From: Bacillus norwichensis
Lineage (GTDB): Bacteria; Bacillota; Bacilli; Bacillales; Bacillaceae_C
Direction of reading: 5' to 3'
Length of the DNA: 64,000 bases
Assembly (NCBI RefSeq): GCF_014836955.1
Contig: NZ_JACSPV010000008.1
Span: 96,933-160,932, forward strand
Both the position numbers and the translations under genes were made by a program. Positions 27,448-36,895 of this stretch are shown here, piece after piece (within the stretch, counting starts at the first letter, position 1; each line of letters starts with the position of its first letter). Under the pieces are notes generated by a model that was given only the letters and a program-made list of their open reading frames with translations, was not told the origin of the DNA and ran no database searches.

Positions 27448-28950
27448 ATGAATATTGCTGAAATGGCTGTTAAAAATATCGAAAACTATGGTGAGTATCC
27501 TTTTATAACATATGAAGGTCAAAATTATACGAACTTGGAGCTGGAGGAAAAGTCCAATCAATTAGCAGCTTATTTAAGAGAACGGGGGCTTGAGGAAGAT
27601 GATCGAGTGATTATTATGCTCCCGAACATGCCGGAAGTACTCATTAGCTATCAAGCAGCTTTAAAGAATGGCGCAGTTATTGTTCCCATTAACGATTCAT
27701 TAAACAAAAATGAAGTTCAGTATGTTGTTACCCATTGTGAGCCGACTTTCATCATTACTAATTCAGAAAATGAATATAAAATTCCTAAGAATTCTACTGG
27801 AACAGCACCAAATACTATTGTAATAGATTCAGATAATATAAAACACGTTTTTAAACAAAAGGATTTTGCAGCAATAGATATTGTTTATAAACATAAAGAT
27901 GATGTTGCTGCAATTATCTATACATCGGGAACGACAGGAACTCCAAAAGGTGCGATGATTACGCATGGAAATATACATTCTGTTTATTTGGAATTACAGG
28001 CTTTAGAATTGCTCGGGAAGGATCATAAGACTTTAGTAGAATTAGGATTCTCAATGTTAGTTGTCTTACCTATCTCACATATTTACGGATTAACTGTAAC
28101 GATGATGTCGTATTTAGTTGGCGCTCGTATCGTGTTAATGCCTCGTTTTGATATAGAAGAAATTTTCCAGCATATTGAAGGAGAAAAAATCCGCTTGTTT
28201 TCTGGTGTCCCAACTATTTTTTATCGAATGGCGCAATATGGTCAATTGAAACAAGTTGATGTTTCTTCTGTTAAGTATTGGATTTCTGGTGCAGCACCGT
28301 TATCCGAAGAAATTCGTAAGTTTTTTGAGAGTCAATTTAAGACAAGAATGATAGAAGGCTATGGGTTAACGGAATCAACTTCAAGCTTTGCTTTGCAAAG
28401 ATTACATTCAATTAAAGATAATTCGGTCGGGAAGCCTTTTCCGGAAAGTGAAGTTGCTGTTTTTGATGAAAATCGTCGGCAGTTAGCAAAGGGAAGTGTA
28501 GGGGAATTAGCCATTAAAGGGCCGAATGTGATGAAAGGTTACTATAAAATGGCTGAGGAAACTGATCGTGTCCTTCGAGATGGCTGGCTTATGACTGGAG
28601 ACGTCGGATATATGGATGAAGACGATGATATCTTTATCGTAGACAGGAAAAAGGATATGATCATCCGGGGTGGATTTAATGTATATCCTGTTGAGGTTGA
28701 AAAAGTGCTTAATCAACATCCAAGTGTGTTAGAGGCAGGTGTAGTTGGTGTTAAAAATAAAGATATGGGTGAAAAAGTTAAAGCATTTGTCGCAATACAA
28801 CCTGGTAAAGTGGTCACAGAAGAAGAACTCTTGAATTATTGTAAGACTAAATTAGCTACATATAAAGTGCCCGAAGAGGTAGCCTTTCTATCTGAATTAC
28901 CAGTGAATGAGCTTGGAAAAGTTGTACGAAAAGAATTGAGAAAATTATAA
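27448..28950 (+). CDS. Acyl-CoA synthetase (AMP-forming ligase)
   Basis: 500 residues of the ANL superfamily. The P-loop is IIYTSGTTGTPKGAM (about residue 156), the A5 motif is EGYGLTES, the adenylate-binding motif is TGDVGYMDEDDDIFIVDRKK with hinge Asp, and the C-terminal catalytic Lys lies in LGKVVRKEL. It should activate a carboxylic acid to its CoA thioester, the entry step if the cluster degrades a hydroxy acid. It has a strong AGGAGGGGG and starts 22 bases after the transporter. Confidence 0.92.
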   Translation: MNIAEMAVKNIENYGEYPFITYEGQNYTNLELEEKSNQLAAYLRERGLEEDDRVIIMLPNMPEVLISYQAALKNGAVIVPINDSLNKNEVQYVVTHCEPTFIITNSENEYKIPKNSTGTAPNTIVIDSDNIKHVFKQKDFAAIDIVYKHKDDVAAIIYTSGTTGTPKGAMITHGNIHSVYLELQALELLGKDHKTLVELGFSMLVVLPISHIYGLTVTMMSYLVGARIVLMPRFDIEEIFQHIEGEKIRLFSGVPTIFYRMAQYGQLKQVDVSSVKYWISGAAPLSEEIRKFFESQFKTRMIEGYGLTESTSSFALQRLHSIKDNSVGKPFPESEVAVFDENRRQLAKGSVGELAIKGPNVMKGYYKMAEETDRVLRDGWLMTGDVGYMDEDDDIFIVDRKKDMIIRGGFNVYPVEVEKVLNQHPSVLEAGVVGVKNKDMGEKVKAFVAIQPGKVVTEEELLNYCKTKLATYKVPEEVAFLSELPVNELGKVVRKELRKL

Positions 28951-28955
28951 AAAAA

Positions 28956-29092
28956 TGCTTGGGCGTATTTATCCCCAGATTTTATCGAGCTAAGTCTGTA
29001 GTATCCGCGGAGGCTTTAACTTTATTCAGATGGGGTTTGAACCCATCACACATACAGAAACTTCTGCTTAATTGAAGGAAGTCATACTTAAA
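28956..29092 (-). repeat. Dispersed structured repeat, copy R5 (inverted, degraded)
   Basis: Reading the minus strand, remains of ACTTCCTTC...AGCAGAAGTTTCTG, the AAAGTTAAAGCCTCCGCGG core, and GCTCGATAAAATCTGG are visible; the terminal hairpin is truncated (AAATACGCCC). It has opposite orientation to neighbouring copies. Confidence 0.7.
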
Positions 29093-29118
29093 TTAGATCA
29101 GGGAGAGGGTGTAAATAA

Positions 29119-30333
29119 ATGAAAGTCGTTGTTTTGGGTAGTGCTGCCAATATGGCACAGCCAGCAATCAATTATTTAGTGCAACAAGAAACAGTTAAAG
29201 AAATCGTATTAACAGATATAAATGAAAAACGTCTTCAACAGATTGTTGAACAACTCGGTTCTAAAGCCTCAGCAAAGAAATTAGACATTCATAATCATGA
29301 AGAACTCGCATCAATTATGACTCATGCTGATTTAGTAATGAACTTTGTCGGACCCTATTATCGATATAAAACAACAGTGTTAGAAGCAGCAATCAATAGT
29401 GAAGTAAATTATATCGACTTATGTGATGACTATGATGTCACAATCGAAGCGTTAAAATTAGATAAATTAGCAAAAGAAAAAGGTATAACAGCAATCACTG
29501 GAATGGGTGCTTCTCCTGGAATCACAAATGTATTAGCTCGTTTAGGTGCTGACGCCCTTGACCGAACAGATGAAATTAATACATATTGGGTTGTCGGTGA
29601 TGCTGAGCCAAGTGGATTTGGAGCCTTAATTCATATGTTCCATATAATGGAAGGAAAGGTACCCACTTTTTTAGACGGAGAGGAAAGGTGGATACGCGCG
29701 TTTCAGCGAGATATGGCAGAGAAAATTGATTTTGGAGAGCCAGTAGGAGAGGTAACACTATATCATGTAGGTCATCCAGAACCAGTTACCCTATCTAAAT
29801 TTATTCCAAATGTTAAAAAGGTGACTAACCTGGGGGCATTATTACCTGAGTTCCAAAACCCGATGTTTAAAACATTAGTTGATTTAGGACTTACAAGTGA
29901 AGTGCCAATCATGTTTAAAGAGGAGCCAATTGTTCCATTGGAGTTTTTACTTAGTTTATTTCAGCATAAACAAGCAAAAGCGAAACAACGTTCTGGGGAA
30001 AAGAAGAGATCAGTCAGTGCAGCAAGGGTTGAAGTGATCGGTGAAAAAGATGGAAAGAAGGCAAGCTATACTTTTACCAAATCAGCATATGACCGGATGG
30101 ATCAGGGCACATCAGTTCCAGCAGGTGTTGTCGCGGCACAGTTATTAAATAAAGAGATTACTATACAAGGGGTAGTTGCTCCAGAATGTTTAGCGCCCAA
30201 ACAAATCATGGCCCGCTTACGGGAGGTTGGATATTTTGAAGGAGAAAAAGGTTTTCAAGTAAAACGAACCATGGAGGATGATACGGTAACAAGTTCAATT
30301 ATAGACGATGAAACATTTCCAGAATTATGGTAA
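29119..30333 (+). CDS. Saccharopine-dehydrogenase-like NAD(P)-binding oxidoreductase (first paralogue)
   Basis: 404 residues. The N-terminal Rossmann start is VVVLGSAANMAQPAINYL; family segments are MNFVGPYYRYKTTVLEAAI, YIDLCDDYDVTIEAL and ITGMGASPGITNVLARLGAD. These define the saccharopine dehydrogenase/carboxynorspermidine-dehydrogenase superfamily, whose members reductively join an amine to an oxo acid or run the reverse. The nucleotide loop GSAANM is unusual beside the GGAGGMG of the next gene. About 40% of positions look shared with the paralogue by eye. Substrate unknown. Confidence 0.82.
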   Translation: MKVVVLGSAANMAQPAINYLVQQETVKEIVLTDINEKRLQQIVEQLGSKASAKKLDIHNHEELASIMTHADLVMNFVGPYYRYKTTVLEAAINSEVNYIDLCDDYDVTIEALKLDKLAKEKGITAITGMGASPGITNVLARLGADALDRTDEINTYWVVGDAEPSGFGALIHMFHIMEGKVPTFLDGEERWIRAFQRDMAEKIDFGEPVGEVTLYHVGHPEPVTLSKFIPNVKKVTNLGALLPEFQNPMFKTLVDLGLTSEVPIMFKEEPIVPLEFLLSLFQHKQAKAKQRSGEKKRSVSAARVEVIGEKDGKKASYTFTKSAYDRMDQGTSVPAGVVAAQLLNKEITIQGVVAPECLAPKQIMARLREVGYFEGEKGFQVKRTMEDDTVTSSIIDDETFPELW

Positions 30334-30368
30334 GAGAGGCTGACAATGGTAATGGGAGGTAATGAAGG

Positions 30369-31589
30369 ATGAGCAAGATTGTCGTATTAGGAGGAGCAGG
30401 CGGGATGGGATCAATGGCGATAAAAGATCTCGTCTTAAATAAGCGTTTCTCGGAAATCGTGATTGCGGATGTAAATTTAGAAGCGGCGAATCAGATTGCT
30501 CAAGAAATAAACAGTGATCTCGTTTCAACTGCATCAGTGGATGTAACAGATCGAAAGAAGTTAATACAATTGTTAGCGGATACATCAATTGTAATTAACT
30601 TTGTAGGTCCATTTTATCGATATGCACCAATGATTATCGAAGCTTGTATGGAGGCGAAAACAAATTATGTAGATATTTGTGATGATTATGATGCGGCAGA
30701 AGAGATTTTAAAAATGGACAAACGTGTAAAAGATGCGGGAATTACTGTATTAACAGGAATGGGGACTTCCCCTGGGATTACTAATATTTTAGTGAAAATG
30801 GGCATGGAGGAATTAGATGAAACGGAAGAAGTAGAAACGATTTGGGTGATGGGAGAATCAGAGACAGGATCAGCTATTTTGTACCATGTATTTCATGGAG
30901 GAACAGGTCTCGTACCAGGCTATTCAGAAGGAAAACAAACCATGATAAAACCATTTCAAGAAGAAGGTTCATTGATTGTGGAATTTCCAGAACCATTAGG
31001 GAAAGTAAAAGTGTATGACGTTGGCCACCCTGAGCCAATTACCATTCCGCACTTTTATCCACAAGTAAAAAAAGTCACGAATAAAGGCGCGCTGTTACCA
31101 GAAAAGATCGTGGATAATTTTAAAAAATTATTCGATTTAGGCTTTGGTTCAACAATACCTATAAATGTAAACGGGACAGATATTGCACCAAGAGATTTTG
31201 CCGTTCGTTTTTTACAGGAACATCCTGAATTGCTTGCAGTAGCTGAATCTAATGGACTTGGTGGATTAAAAGTAATAGTTAAGGGAAAAAAAGAGGGGAA
31301 AGATTTAGGGTTTATTTACACAACTGTTAGTTCTGAACCGACAGCGGTTTCCGTAGCCATTCCAGCAGTAGTAGGGGCAGAGCTCATTACGGATAGGAAG
31401 GTAGATTCAACTGGAGTAATTGCTCCAGAGGTATTAAACCCTAAGGATGTATTTAACTATTTAGGAAGCCGTAAGAGCGTCAATGAAGCATCTGTAAGCT
31501 CTGGATTAATCATTGATATGATCTTAGATGATGGTTCCATACAATCTATTAAAAAAGGAAGAACTTTAACAGGATTAACTAAAGTTTAA
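30369..31589 (+). CDS. Saccharopine-dehydrogenase-like NAD(P)-binding oxidoreductase (second paralogue)
   Basis: 406 residues, clearly homologous to the preceding gene product. It has VVLGGAGGMGSMAIKDLV (canonical GxGGxG), INFVGPFYRYAPMIIEACM, VDICDDYDAAEEIL and TGMGTSPGITNILVKMG, followed by VKVYDVGHPEPITIP, which matches VTLYHVGHPEPVTLS of the first. The two genes are 35 bases apart, with a GGGAGG Shine-Dalgarno, so tandem duplication followed by divergence is likely. They may form a heteromer. The canonical loop suggests this copy is the firmer nucleotide binder. Confidence 0.84.
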   Translation: MSKIVVLGGAGGMGSMAIKDLVLNKRFSEIVIADVNLEAANQIAQEINSDLVSTASVDVTDRKKLIQLLADTSIVINFVGPFYRYAPMIIEACMEAKTNYVDICDDYDAAEEILKMDKRVKDAGITVLTGMGTSPGITNILVKMGMEELDETEEVETIWVMGESETGSAILYHVFHGGTGLVPGYSEGKQTMIKPFQEEGSLIVEFPEPLGKVKVYDVGHPEPITIPHFYPQVKKVTNKGALLPEKIVDNFKKLFDLGFGSTIPINVNGTDIAPRDFAVRFLQEHPELLAVAESNGLGGLKVIVKGKKEGKDLGFIYTTVSSEPTAVSVAIPAVVGAELITDRKVDSTGVIAPEVLNPKDVFNYLGSRKSVNEASVSSGLIIDMILDDGSIQSIKKGRTLTGLTKV

Positions 31590-31608
31590 TGGAAACAGTT
31601 AGTTATTC

Positions 31609-31769
31609 TTTAACTTCATTCAGCAGAAGCCTCCCATTTTCTGTAATGGTGAGGCAAACCTGGCTGAATAAGGTTAAAGCCTTCGACGCATGCCACAGAT
31701 TTTCAAAGGAAATTCATCGAGAGGAGCTTGATAAAATCTGGGAGCAAATACGGGAAGGCGCATTTGGTT
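31609..31769 (+). repeat. Dispersed structured repeat, copy R6 (internal deletion)
   Basis: Left end TTTAACTTCATTCAGCAG is intact. The segment around the second hairpin is shortened, and the right hairpin has become AAATACGGG/GGCGCATTTGGT. It ends about 35 bases before the carboxyltransferase ATG. Confidence 0.8.
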
Positions 31770-31803
31770 AAAAAAGGTGGAATATTCAAAAAGGGTGGGA
31801 GTA

Positions 31804-33342
31804 ATGAAAAAAGATATAGACGAGCTATTGAGAAGAAAAGAAAATGCCAAATTAGGAGGCGGAGAAGATAAAATAAAACGATTACATGATGCGGGTTACT
31901 ATACAGCAAGAGAACGAATTGAGAAATTGGTCGATAAAGGTACATTTCTAGAGTTCGGTATGCTTGCTCATTCTGATCAGGTTGGTAGTGAAGACAAAAG
32001 TGCCGGTGATGGTATTATTACAGGTCTTGCTAAAGTAGATGGTCGCCCAGCTGTAGTACAAGCAATTGATAAAACAGTATTTGCAGGAACAACTGGCATG
32101 ATACATGCTCGAAAAACTAAATCGATTCATGCATATGCACTTAAACGAGGTCTACCAATGTTCAATTTAACCGAAGGCGGAGGTTTACGAATGCCGGATG
32201 GTATGGGGTCAGATGGCATAAGTCAAAGCTTATTTCCTGAAGAATTGTTGTTACATAGGCGGCAAGTACCAATGATGACAGCAGTTTTAGGTGATAGTTT
32301 TGGCGATCCAGCCTGGGTAGCAGTAACCTCTGATTTTGTTTCTCAACGTAAAGGTACGACGATGGCTGTAGCAGGTCCTCGTATTTTAGAGATGGCCACA
32401 GGTGAGAAAGTAAGTGATGATGAGTTAGGTGGCTGGAAACTGCATGCTCATATTACGGGACAATCTGATCATTTTTCAGAGAGTGAGGAGGAGAGTATAG
32501 AAGAATTAAAACGTTTCTTTTCCTATATGCCCCTTAATGCTGGCGAAGAACCATTGTTTAAACAATCAAATGATGATCCTTACAGAAGACTTGATGAAGT
32601 AATTGACTTTGTACCATCCAGAAGAGCACAAGTATACGATATGAAAAAAGTGATTCAATCTATTGTCGATGATGGGAATTTTTTTGAACTAAAATCTATA
32701 TATGGTCCAGCACTTCTAACAGTATTAGCGAGAATTAATGGACGAGTTGTAGGAATTATCGCCAATCAACCATTGAAATATGCAGGATCAGCAGGCCCAC
32801 ATGAAGCTGACAAAGCTACTGAATTTATTTGTCTCTGTGACTCTTATCATATCCCCATGATTTTTTTACATGACACTCCTGGATTCCGCGTATCACGAGA
32901 TGCTGAGAAATATAAAATGCCTACGAAGATACTACTTTGGAATCAAGCGCTTGCCCAATCAACTGTACCTAAAATTTCGGTCGTTATAAGAAAAAGTATT
33001 GGTGCAGCTTTTGCCAATATGTGCGGTCCTACAATGGGAGCTGACTTTGTTGTGGCTTGGCCGGGCGCTGAAATTAACTTTACAGGGCCAGAAGTTGGAG
33101 TAAATGTAGTATATGGCCGCAAATTGCAACAGTCTGAAGACCCTGAAAAAGAACGATTAGAATTGTTAAAAACATGGGAATTCGATAGCTCGCCCTATAA
33201 AGCAGCAGCGAAATATTTGTTAGAAGATATTATTGATCCGAGGGATACGAGGAAGTTTTTAGCCCAAACGTTAGAGTATGCCTGTGTTAATAACGGATCA
33301 AAAAGTAAGCGGCAGCTAGCTAATTGGCCAACGCAGTTTTAA
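31804..33342 (+). CDS. Acyl-CoA carboxylase carboxyltransferase (PccB/AccD-like) subunit 1
   Basis: 512 residues of the biotin-dependent carboxyltransferase family (crotonase-like N- and C-domains). N-terminal KLGGGEDKIKRLHDAGYYTARERIEKLVD, acyl-CoA site segments (AVAGPRILEMATGEKVSDDELGG) and carboxybiotin segments (FLHDTPGFRVSRDAEKYKM, KSIGAAFANMCGPTMGADFVVAWPGAEI), ending IIDPRDTRKFLAQTLEYA, are all present. ATG 31804 has GGGTGGGAG; the frame extends to GTG 31777 without need. It transfers CO2 from biotin to an acyl-CoA, or the reverse. A partner biotin carboxylase is missing nearby. The TAA stop lies in the left end of R7. Confidence 0.9.
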   Translation: MKKDIDELLRRKENAKLGGGEDKIKRLHDAGYYTARERIEKLVDKGTFLEFGMLAHSDQVGSEDKSAGDGIITGLAKVDGRPAVVQAIDKTVFAGTTGMIHARKTKSIHAYALKRGLPMFNLTEGGGLRMPDGMGSDGISQSLFPEELLLHRRQVPMMTAVLGDSFGDPAWVAVTSDFVSQRKGTTMAVAGPRILEMATGEKVSDDELGGWKLHAHITGQSDHFSESEEESIEELKRFFSYMPLNAGEEPLFKQSNDDPYRRLDEVIDFVPSRRAQVYDMKKVIQSIVDDGNFFELKSIYGPALLTVLARINGRVVGIIANQPLKYAGSAGPHEADKATEFICLCDSYHIPMIFLHDTPGFRVSRDAEKYKMPTKILLWNQALAQSTVPKISVVIRKSIGAAFANMCGPTMGADFVVAWPGAEINFTGPEVGVNVVYGRKLQQSEDPEKERLELLKTWEFDSSPYKAAAKYLLEDIIDPRDTRKFLAQTLEYACVNNGSKSKRQLANWPTQF

Positions 33343-33446
33343 CTTCATTCAGCAGGGGGCAAAGCCCGGCTGAATGTTGCGGATGCCACAGATTTTTCAG
33401 AGGAAATTTATCGAGCGGAGCTCGGTAAAATCTGGGCGCATTTGAT
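33338..33446 (+). repeat. Dispersed structured repeat, copy R7 (short, deleted)
   Basis: About 109 bases. Left end TTTAACTTCATTCAGCAG overlaps the upstream stop codon and jumps to GGGGCAAAGCCC-GGCTGAATG. The TTATCGAGC stem remains, and the terminal hairpin is reduced to GCGCATTTGAT. Confidence 0.8.
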
Positions 33447-33478
33447 CGTTAAAAATTTGTTAAAGGGAGGGAATTACA

Positions 33479-35143
33479 TTGCAAAATTTAGAGGAAAAAA
33501 GTTGGCCAAGTTATTTGCCCAAACAATTGGACTATAGACTTGGAGAAAAACCATTACATGAGTATTTAAAATACAATGCAGAAAAATATCCCCGTTCTGT
33601 ACCTTATAACTATTATGGTAATAAAATAACTTGGGCGATGTTAAATGATTATACGAATCGACTAGCGCAATTTTTGAAAGAAAATCATATTAAAAAAGGT
33701 GATCGCGTCGCTTTATATATGCAAAATTGTCCTCAATATATCATTGGCTATTTCGGGATTCAAACAATTGGCGCTATCGTCGTTCCCTTAAACCCAATGT
33801 ATAAAGAAGCAGAATTAGATTACTTCATTAACGAAGTTGATATAAAAGCAGTTATTTCAACGGAAGACTTATTTCCACGTTTATATGCAATTAAGGATAA
33901 AACACCAACAGTTGAATTTATCATTACTACAAGGTACCTTGACTTTTTGCCAGAAGAAATTGAATTACCTATTCCAGATGAATTAATGATAGAAAATCAA
34001 AAGATTGATAGTACCTATGATTTGGTAACAATAATGGAACAAATTTCTCCTTTAACAGAAATAGAGGAAATCGACATATGGAACGATGTTTGTCTAATGT
34101 CATTTACTTCTGGTACGACAGGAAGACCAAAGGCAGCTATGCTAACATATGGAAATGCATTATTTAAAGCGGCGGCGACTACAAATGTATTTGGATTTAC
34201 TAAAGATGATAAAACAATTATTATTCCCCCGCTTTGTCATATTGGCGGTAAGATATTGGGAGTTAATATTCCTGTTTACAGCTGTTGTGAAAGCGTTTTA
34301 ATAACGCGCTTTGATCCAGAGGCAACCATTCAGGCAATCGAAAAACATAAAATTAATCTACTTTATACATTACCGCCAATGAATGTAGCGATACTAGATT
34401 ATCCAAATATAGAAGAAAGAGATTTATCCTCTCTTAAGATTAATTTTGCTACAAGTTTTGGCATTCCAGTCAGCAAAGAGCTTGCCCAAAAATGGAGAAC
34501 TTTAACAAATGGATGTTTATTATATGAAGCTACATATGGATTGAGTGAGACACACGACGCTGATACGTTTATGCCTAGAGATAATATTAAATTTGGGAGT
34601 GTCGGTATTCCCACTTACGAAACGGAAATGAGAATTATTGACATAGATACTGGAGAAGAGCTAGCAGCTGGGAAACAAGGGGAAATTGTAATAAAAAGTC
34701 CAGGAGTTTTTAAGGGGTATTACAAGCGCCCTGAAGATACTTATGAAGTATTAAAGAATGATTGGTTACACACTGGGGATATAGGTTCATTTGATGAAGA
34801 TGGTTATTTATTTTTACATGGACGTGTAAAAGAAATGATAAAAAGTTCTGGTTATAGTGTTTTTCCTGAAGATGTAGAAGCATTGCTTGATCGGCATGAG
34901 GCAATTTTACAAGTAGCTGTTGTTGGCGTTCCAGATGAAAAAAGAGGGCAAAGTGTAAAAGCATTTGTTGTATTAAGACAAGAGTATAAAGGGAAAATGA
35001 CGGAAGAGGATATCATTGATTGGGCTAAAAACAATATGTCGGCTTACAAATATCCGCGTTATGTAGAATTTAGAGATCATTTACCTGAAGCTATTTCAGG
35101 AAAAATACTGCGAAAATATTTGCAAGAGGGAGAAGAAAAGTAG
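33479..35143 (+). CDS. Acyl-CoA synthetase (AMP-forming ligase), second in cluster
   Basis: 554 residues. The ANL motifs are MSFTSGTTGRPKAAML (P-loop, about residue 210), EATYGLSE, HTGDIGSFDEDGYLFLHGRVKEMIKSSGYSVFP and ISGKILRKYL with the catalytic Lys. The glycine-rich loop has Ala-Ala after PK instead of Gly. It starts at TTG with AAAGGGAGGG. It is 33 bases downstream of repeat R7, between the two carboxyltransferase genes, suggesting that its product feeds a carboxylase. Length and motifs fit medium/long-chain or branched acids; specificity unknown. Confidence 0.9.
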   Translation: MQNLEEKSWPSYLPKQLDYRLGEKPLHEYLKYNAEKYPRSVPYNYYGNKITWAMLNDYTNRLAQFLKENHIKKGDRVALYMQNCPQYIIGYFGIQTIGAIVVPLNPMYKEAELDYFINEVDIKAVISTEDLFPRLYAIKDKTPTVEFIITTRYLDFLPEEIELPIPDELMIENQKIDSTYDLVTIMEQISPLTEIEEIDIWNDVCLMSFTSGTTGRPKAAMLTYGNALFKAAATTNVFGFTKDDKTIIIPPLCHIGGKILGVNIPVYSCCESVLITRFDPEATIQAIEKHKINLLYTLPPMNVAILDYPNIEERDLSSLKINFATSFGIPVSKELAQKWRTLTNGCLLYEATYGLSETHDADTFMPRDNIKFGSVGIPTYETEMRIIDIDTGEELAAGKQGEIVIKSPGVFKGYYKRPEDTYEVLKNDWLHTGDIGSFDEDGYLFLHGRVKEMIKSSGYSVFPEDVEALLDRHEAILQVAVVGVPDEKRGQSVKAFVVLRQEYKGKMTEEDIIDWAKNNMSAYKYPRYVEFRDHLPEAISGKILRKYLQEGEEK

Positions 35144-35197
35144 CGCTTATAGAAAATATATACATTCTTATAAACTTTTATAAGGGAGGAGTACGAT

Positions 35198-36754
35198 ATG
35201 TCTTGGCAGCCAGAAATTGATGAATTACGTAAAAGGGAAAAGTTAGCTTATCAAATGGGCGGAAAAGAAAACGTTAATAAGCATAAATCTAGGGGAAAGA
35301 TGACTGTAAGGGAAAGAATTCACAGCCTTCTAGATAAAGACACTTTCCATGAGACTGGAGCAATTGCTGGAAATGCAGATTTTGATCATGCTGGAGACCT
35401 AAGAGATTTTCAACCAACAAATGTAATTATTGGACGGGGAAAAATCGATAATAGAAAAATAGTTATAAGTGCGGATGATTTTACAGTAAGAGGTGGTGCA
35501 GGTGATTTAGAAAGTATGGAAAAGCAGGTGTACGGTGAACTGATGGCACACGAGCTTAGACTTCCTATGGTTCGACTTGTTGACGGAACTGGCGGTGGTG
35601 GAAGTGTCACCTCAATGGATGAATTAGGATATGCTTACGTACCTGTTAATCCTGCTTGGGATCATGTTGTAAATAATATGGGGAGAGTGCCTGTTGTTTC
35701 AGCTTGTTTAGGATCTGTGGCAGGATTAGGAGCAGCCCGTGTAGTCGCCTCACATTTTTCAGTTATGGTGGAAGAGATTTCTCAATTGTTTATTGCGGGA
35801 CCATTAATTGTGAAGCATGGTATCGGACAAGATTTAACAAAAGAAGAATTAGGTGGTGTTCAAGTGCATCGTTCAAGTGGAGCGATTGATAACGTAGTAA
35901 AAACGGAAAAAGAAGCTTTTGAACATATTAAAAGGTTTTTATCCTTTCTTCCGAGTAATGTGTGGAAGTTACCTCCAATAATGGAATCAACTGATTCTCC
36001 AGATAGGAAAGAAGGAGAACTGATTTCAATTATCCCAAAGAATCGAAGACAGCCTTATAAAATTAGAAGAATTTTAGAGATGGTATTTGATAAAGAATCC
36101 ATCTTTGAGATCGGGAGTCATCATGGTGGGGACACAGTTACAGGATTTGCAAGATTAAATGGACATTCAGTCGGTTTCTTAGCGAATGATCCGATAGTTG
36201 GAGGTGGCGGTCTATCTGTAAAGGCATGTAATAAAATAGAGCGTTTTGTAGATTTGTGTCAAACTTTCCATCTGCCAATCATTAATTTTGTGGATCAACC
36301 TGGCTTAACTATCGGACTAGCTGCTGAGAAACAAGGATTAATAAGACATGGAGTTCGAGCTATATCAGCTATTTATCAAGCAACAGTTCCAATGATTGAA
36401 ATCATTCTCAGAAGAGTATATGGAGTTGGAGGAGCAGGAATGATAAATGGTCATGGCCTTCATCTTCGGTATGCGTGGCCTTCAGGAGATTGGGGTTCAT
36501 TACCAATTGAAGGCGGTTTGCAAGTTGCTTATAGGCGTACATTGGAAGAAAGTGATAATCCACAAGAATTACTTGAGAAATTAGCGAGTCAATTCGAAAG
36601 TTTTCGATCTCCTCTACGTACTGCTGCTGCATTTGGAATAGAGGAAATTATTGATCCGAGAGATACGCGGCCGCTTTTGTGTGATTGGATTGTAGATGCA
36701 TATGAATTGCTACCAGAATTATTAGGTCCTTCGAGACATACAATGCGACCCTGA
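35198..36754 (+). CDS. Acyl-CoA carboxylase carboxyltransferase (PccB/AccD-like) subunit 2
   Basis: 518 residues, homologous to the product of the gene at 31804. The N-terminus reads LRKREKLAYQMGGKENVNKHKSRGKMTVRERI. Central segments are LVDGTGGGGSV and FIAGPLIVKHGIGQDLTKEELGG; carboxybiotin-side segments are NFVDQPGLTIGLAAEKQGLIRHG and VPMIEIILRRVYGVGGAGM, ending IIDPRDTRPLLCDWI. The catalytic architecture is complete, and it has a strong AAGGGAGGAG. With two different carboxyltransferases, the cluster may handle two acyl-CoA substrates with one carrier protein (38105). Confidence 0.88.
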   Translation: MSWQPEIDELRKREKLAYQMGGKENVNKHKSRGKMTVRERIHSLLDKDTFHETGAIAGNADFDHAGDLRDFQPTNVIIGRGKIDNRKIVISADDFTVRGGAGDLESMEKQVYGELMAHELRLPMVRLVDGTGGGGSVTSMDELGYAYVPVNPAWDHVVNNMGRVPVVSACLGSVAGLGAARVVASHFSVMVEEISQLFIAGPLIVKHGIGQDLTKEELGGVQVHRSSGAIDNVVKTEKEAFEHIKRFLSFLPSNVWKLPPIMESTDSPDRKEGELISIIPKNRRQPYKIRRILEMVFDKESIFEIGSHHGGDTVTGFARLNGHSVGFLANDPIVGGGGLSVKACNKIERFVDLCQTFHLPIINFVDQPGLTIGLAAEKQGLIRHGVRAISAIYQATVPMIEIILRRVYGVGGAGMINGHGLHLRYAWPSGDWGSLPIEGGLQVAYRRTLEESDNPQELLEKLASQFESFRSPLRTAAAFGIEEIIDPRDTRPLLCDWIVDAYELLPELLGPSRHTMRP

Positions 36755-36895
36755 ATTGACGTAATATTCAAACCTTCCTTGTACTCCTCTTCGTTCAGAT
36801 AAAGAGTTGTTTGAAAGATAGATAAACTTGGATTTCGTCTTGCCAGAGAACTGACAAGATTACAAACAGACAATTATATAGAGGGATGAACCATA

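Noticed and set aside
28956..29092. Possible terminator or riboswitch between the ligase and the first saccharopine-like gene
   Set aside because: Better explained as a degraded inverted copy of the dispersed repeat.
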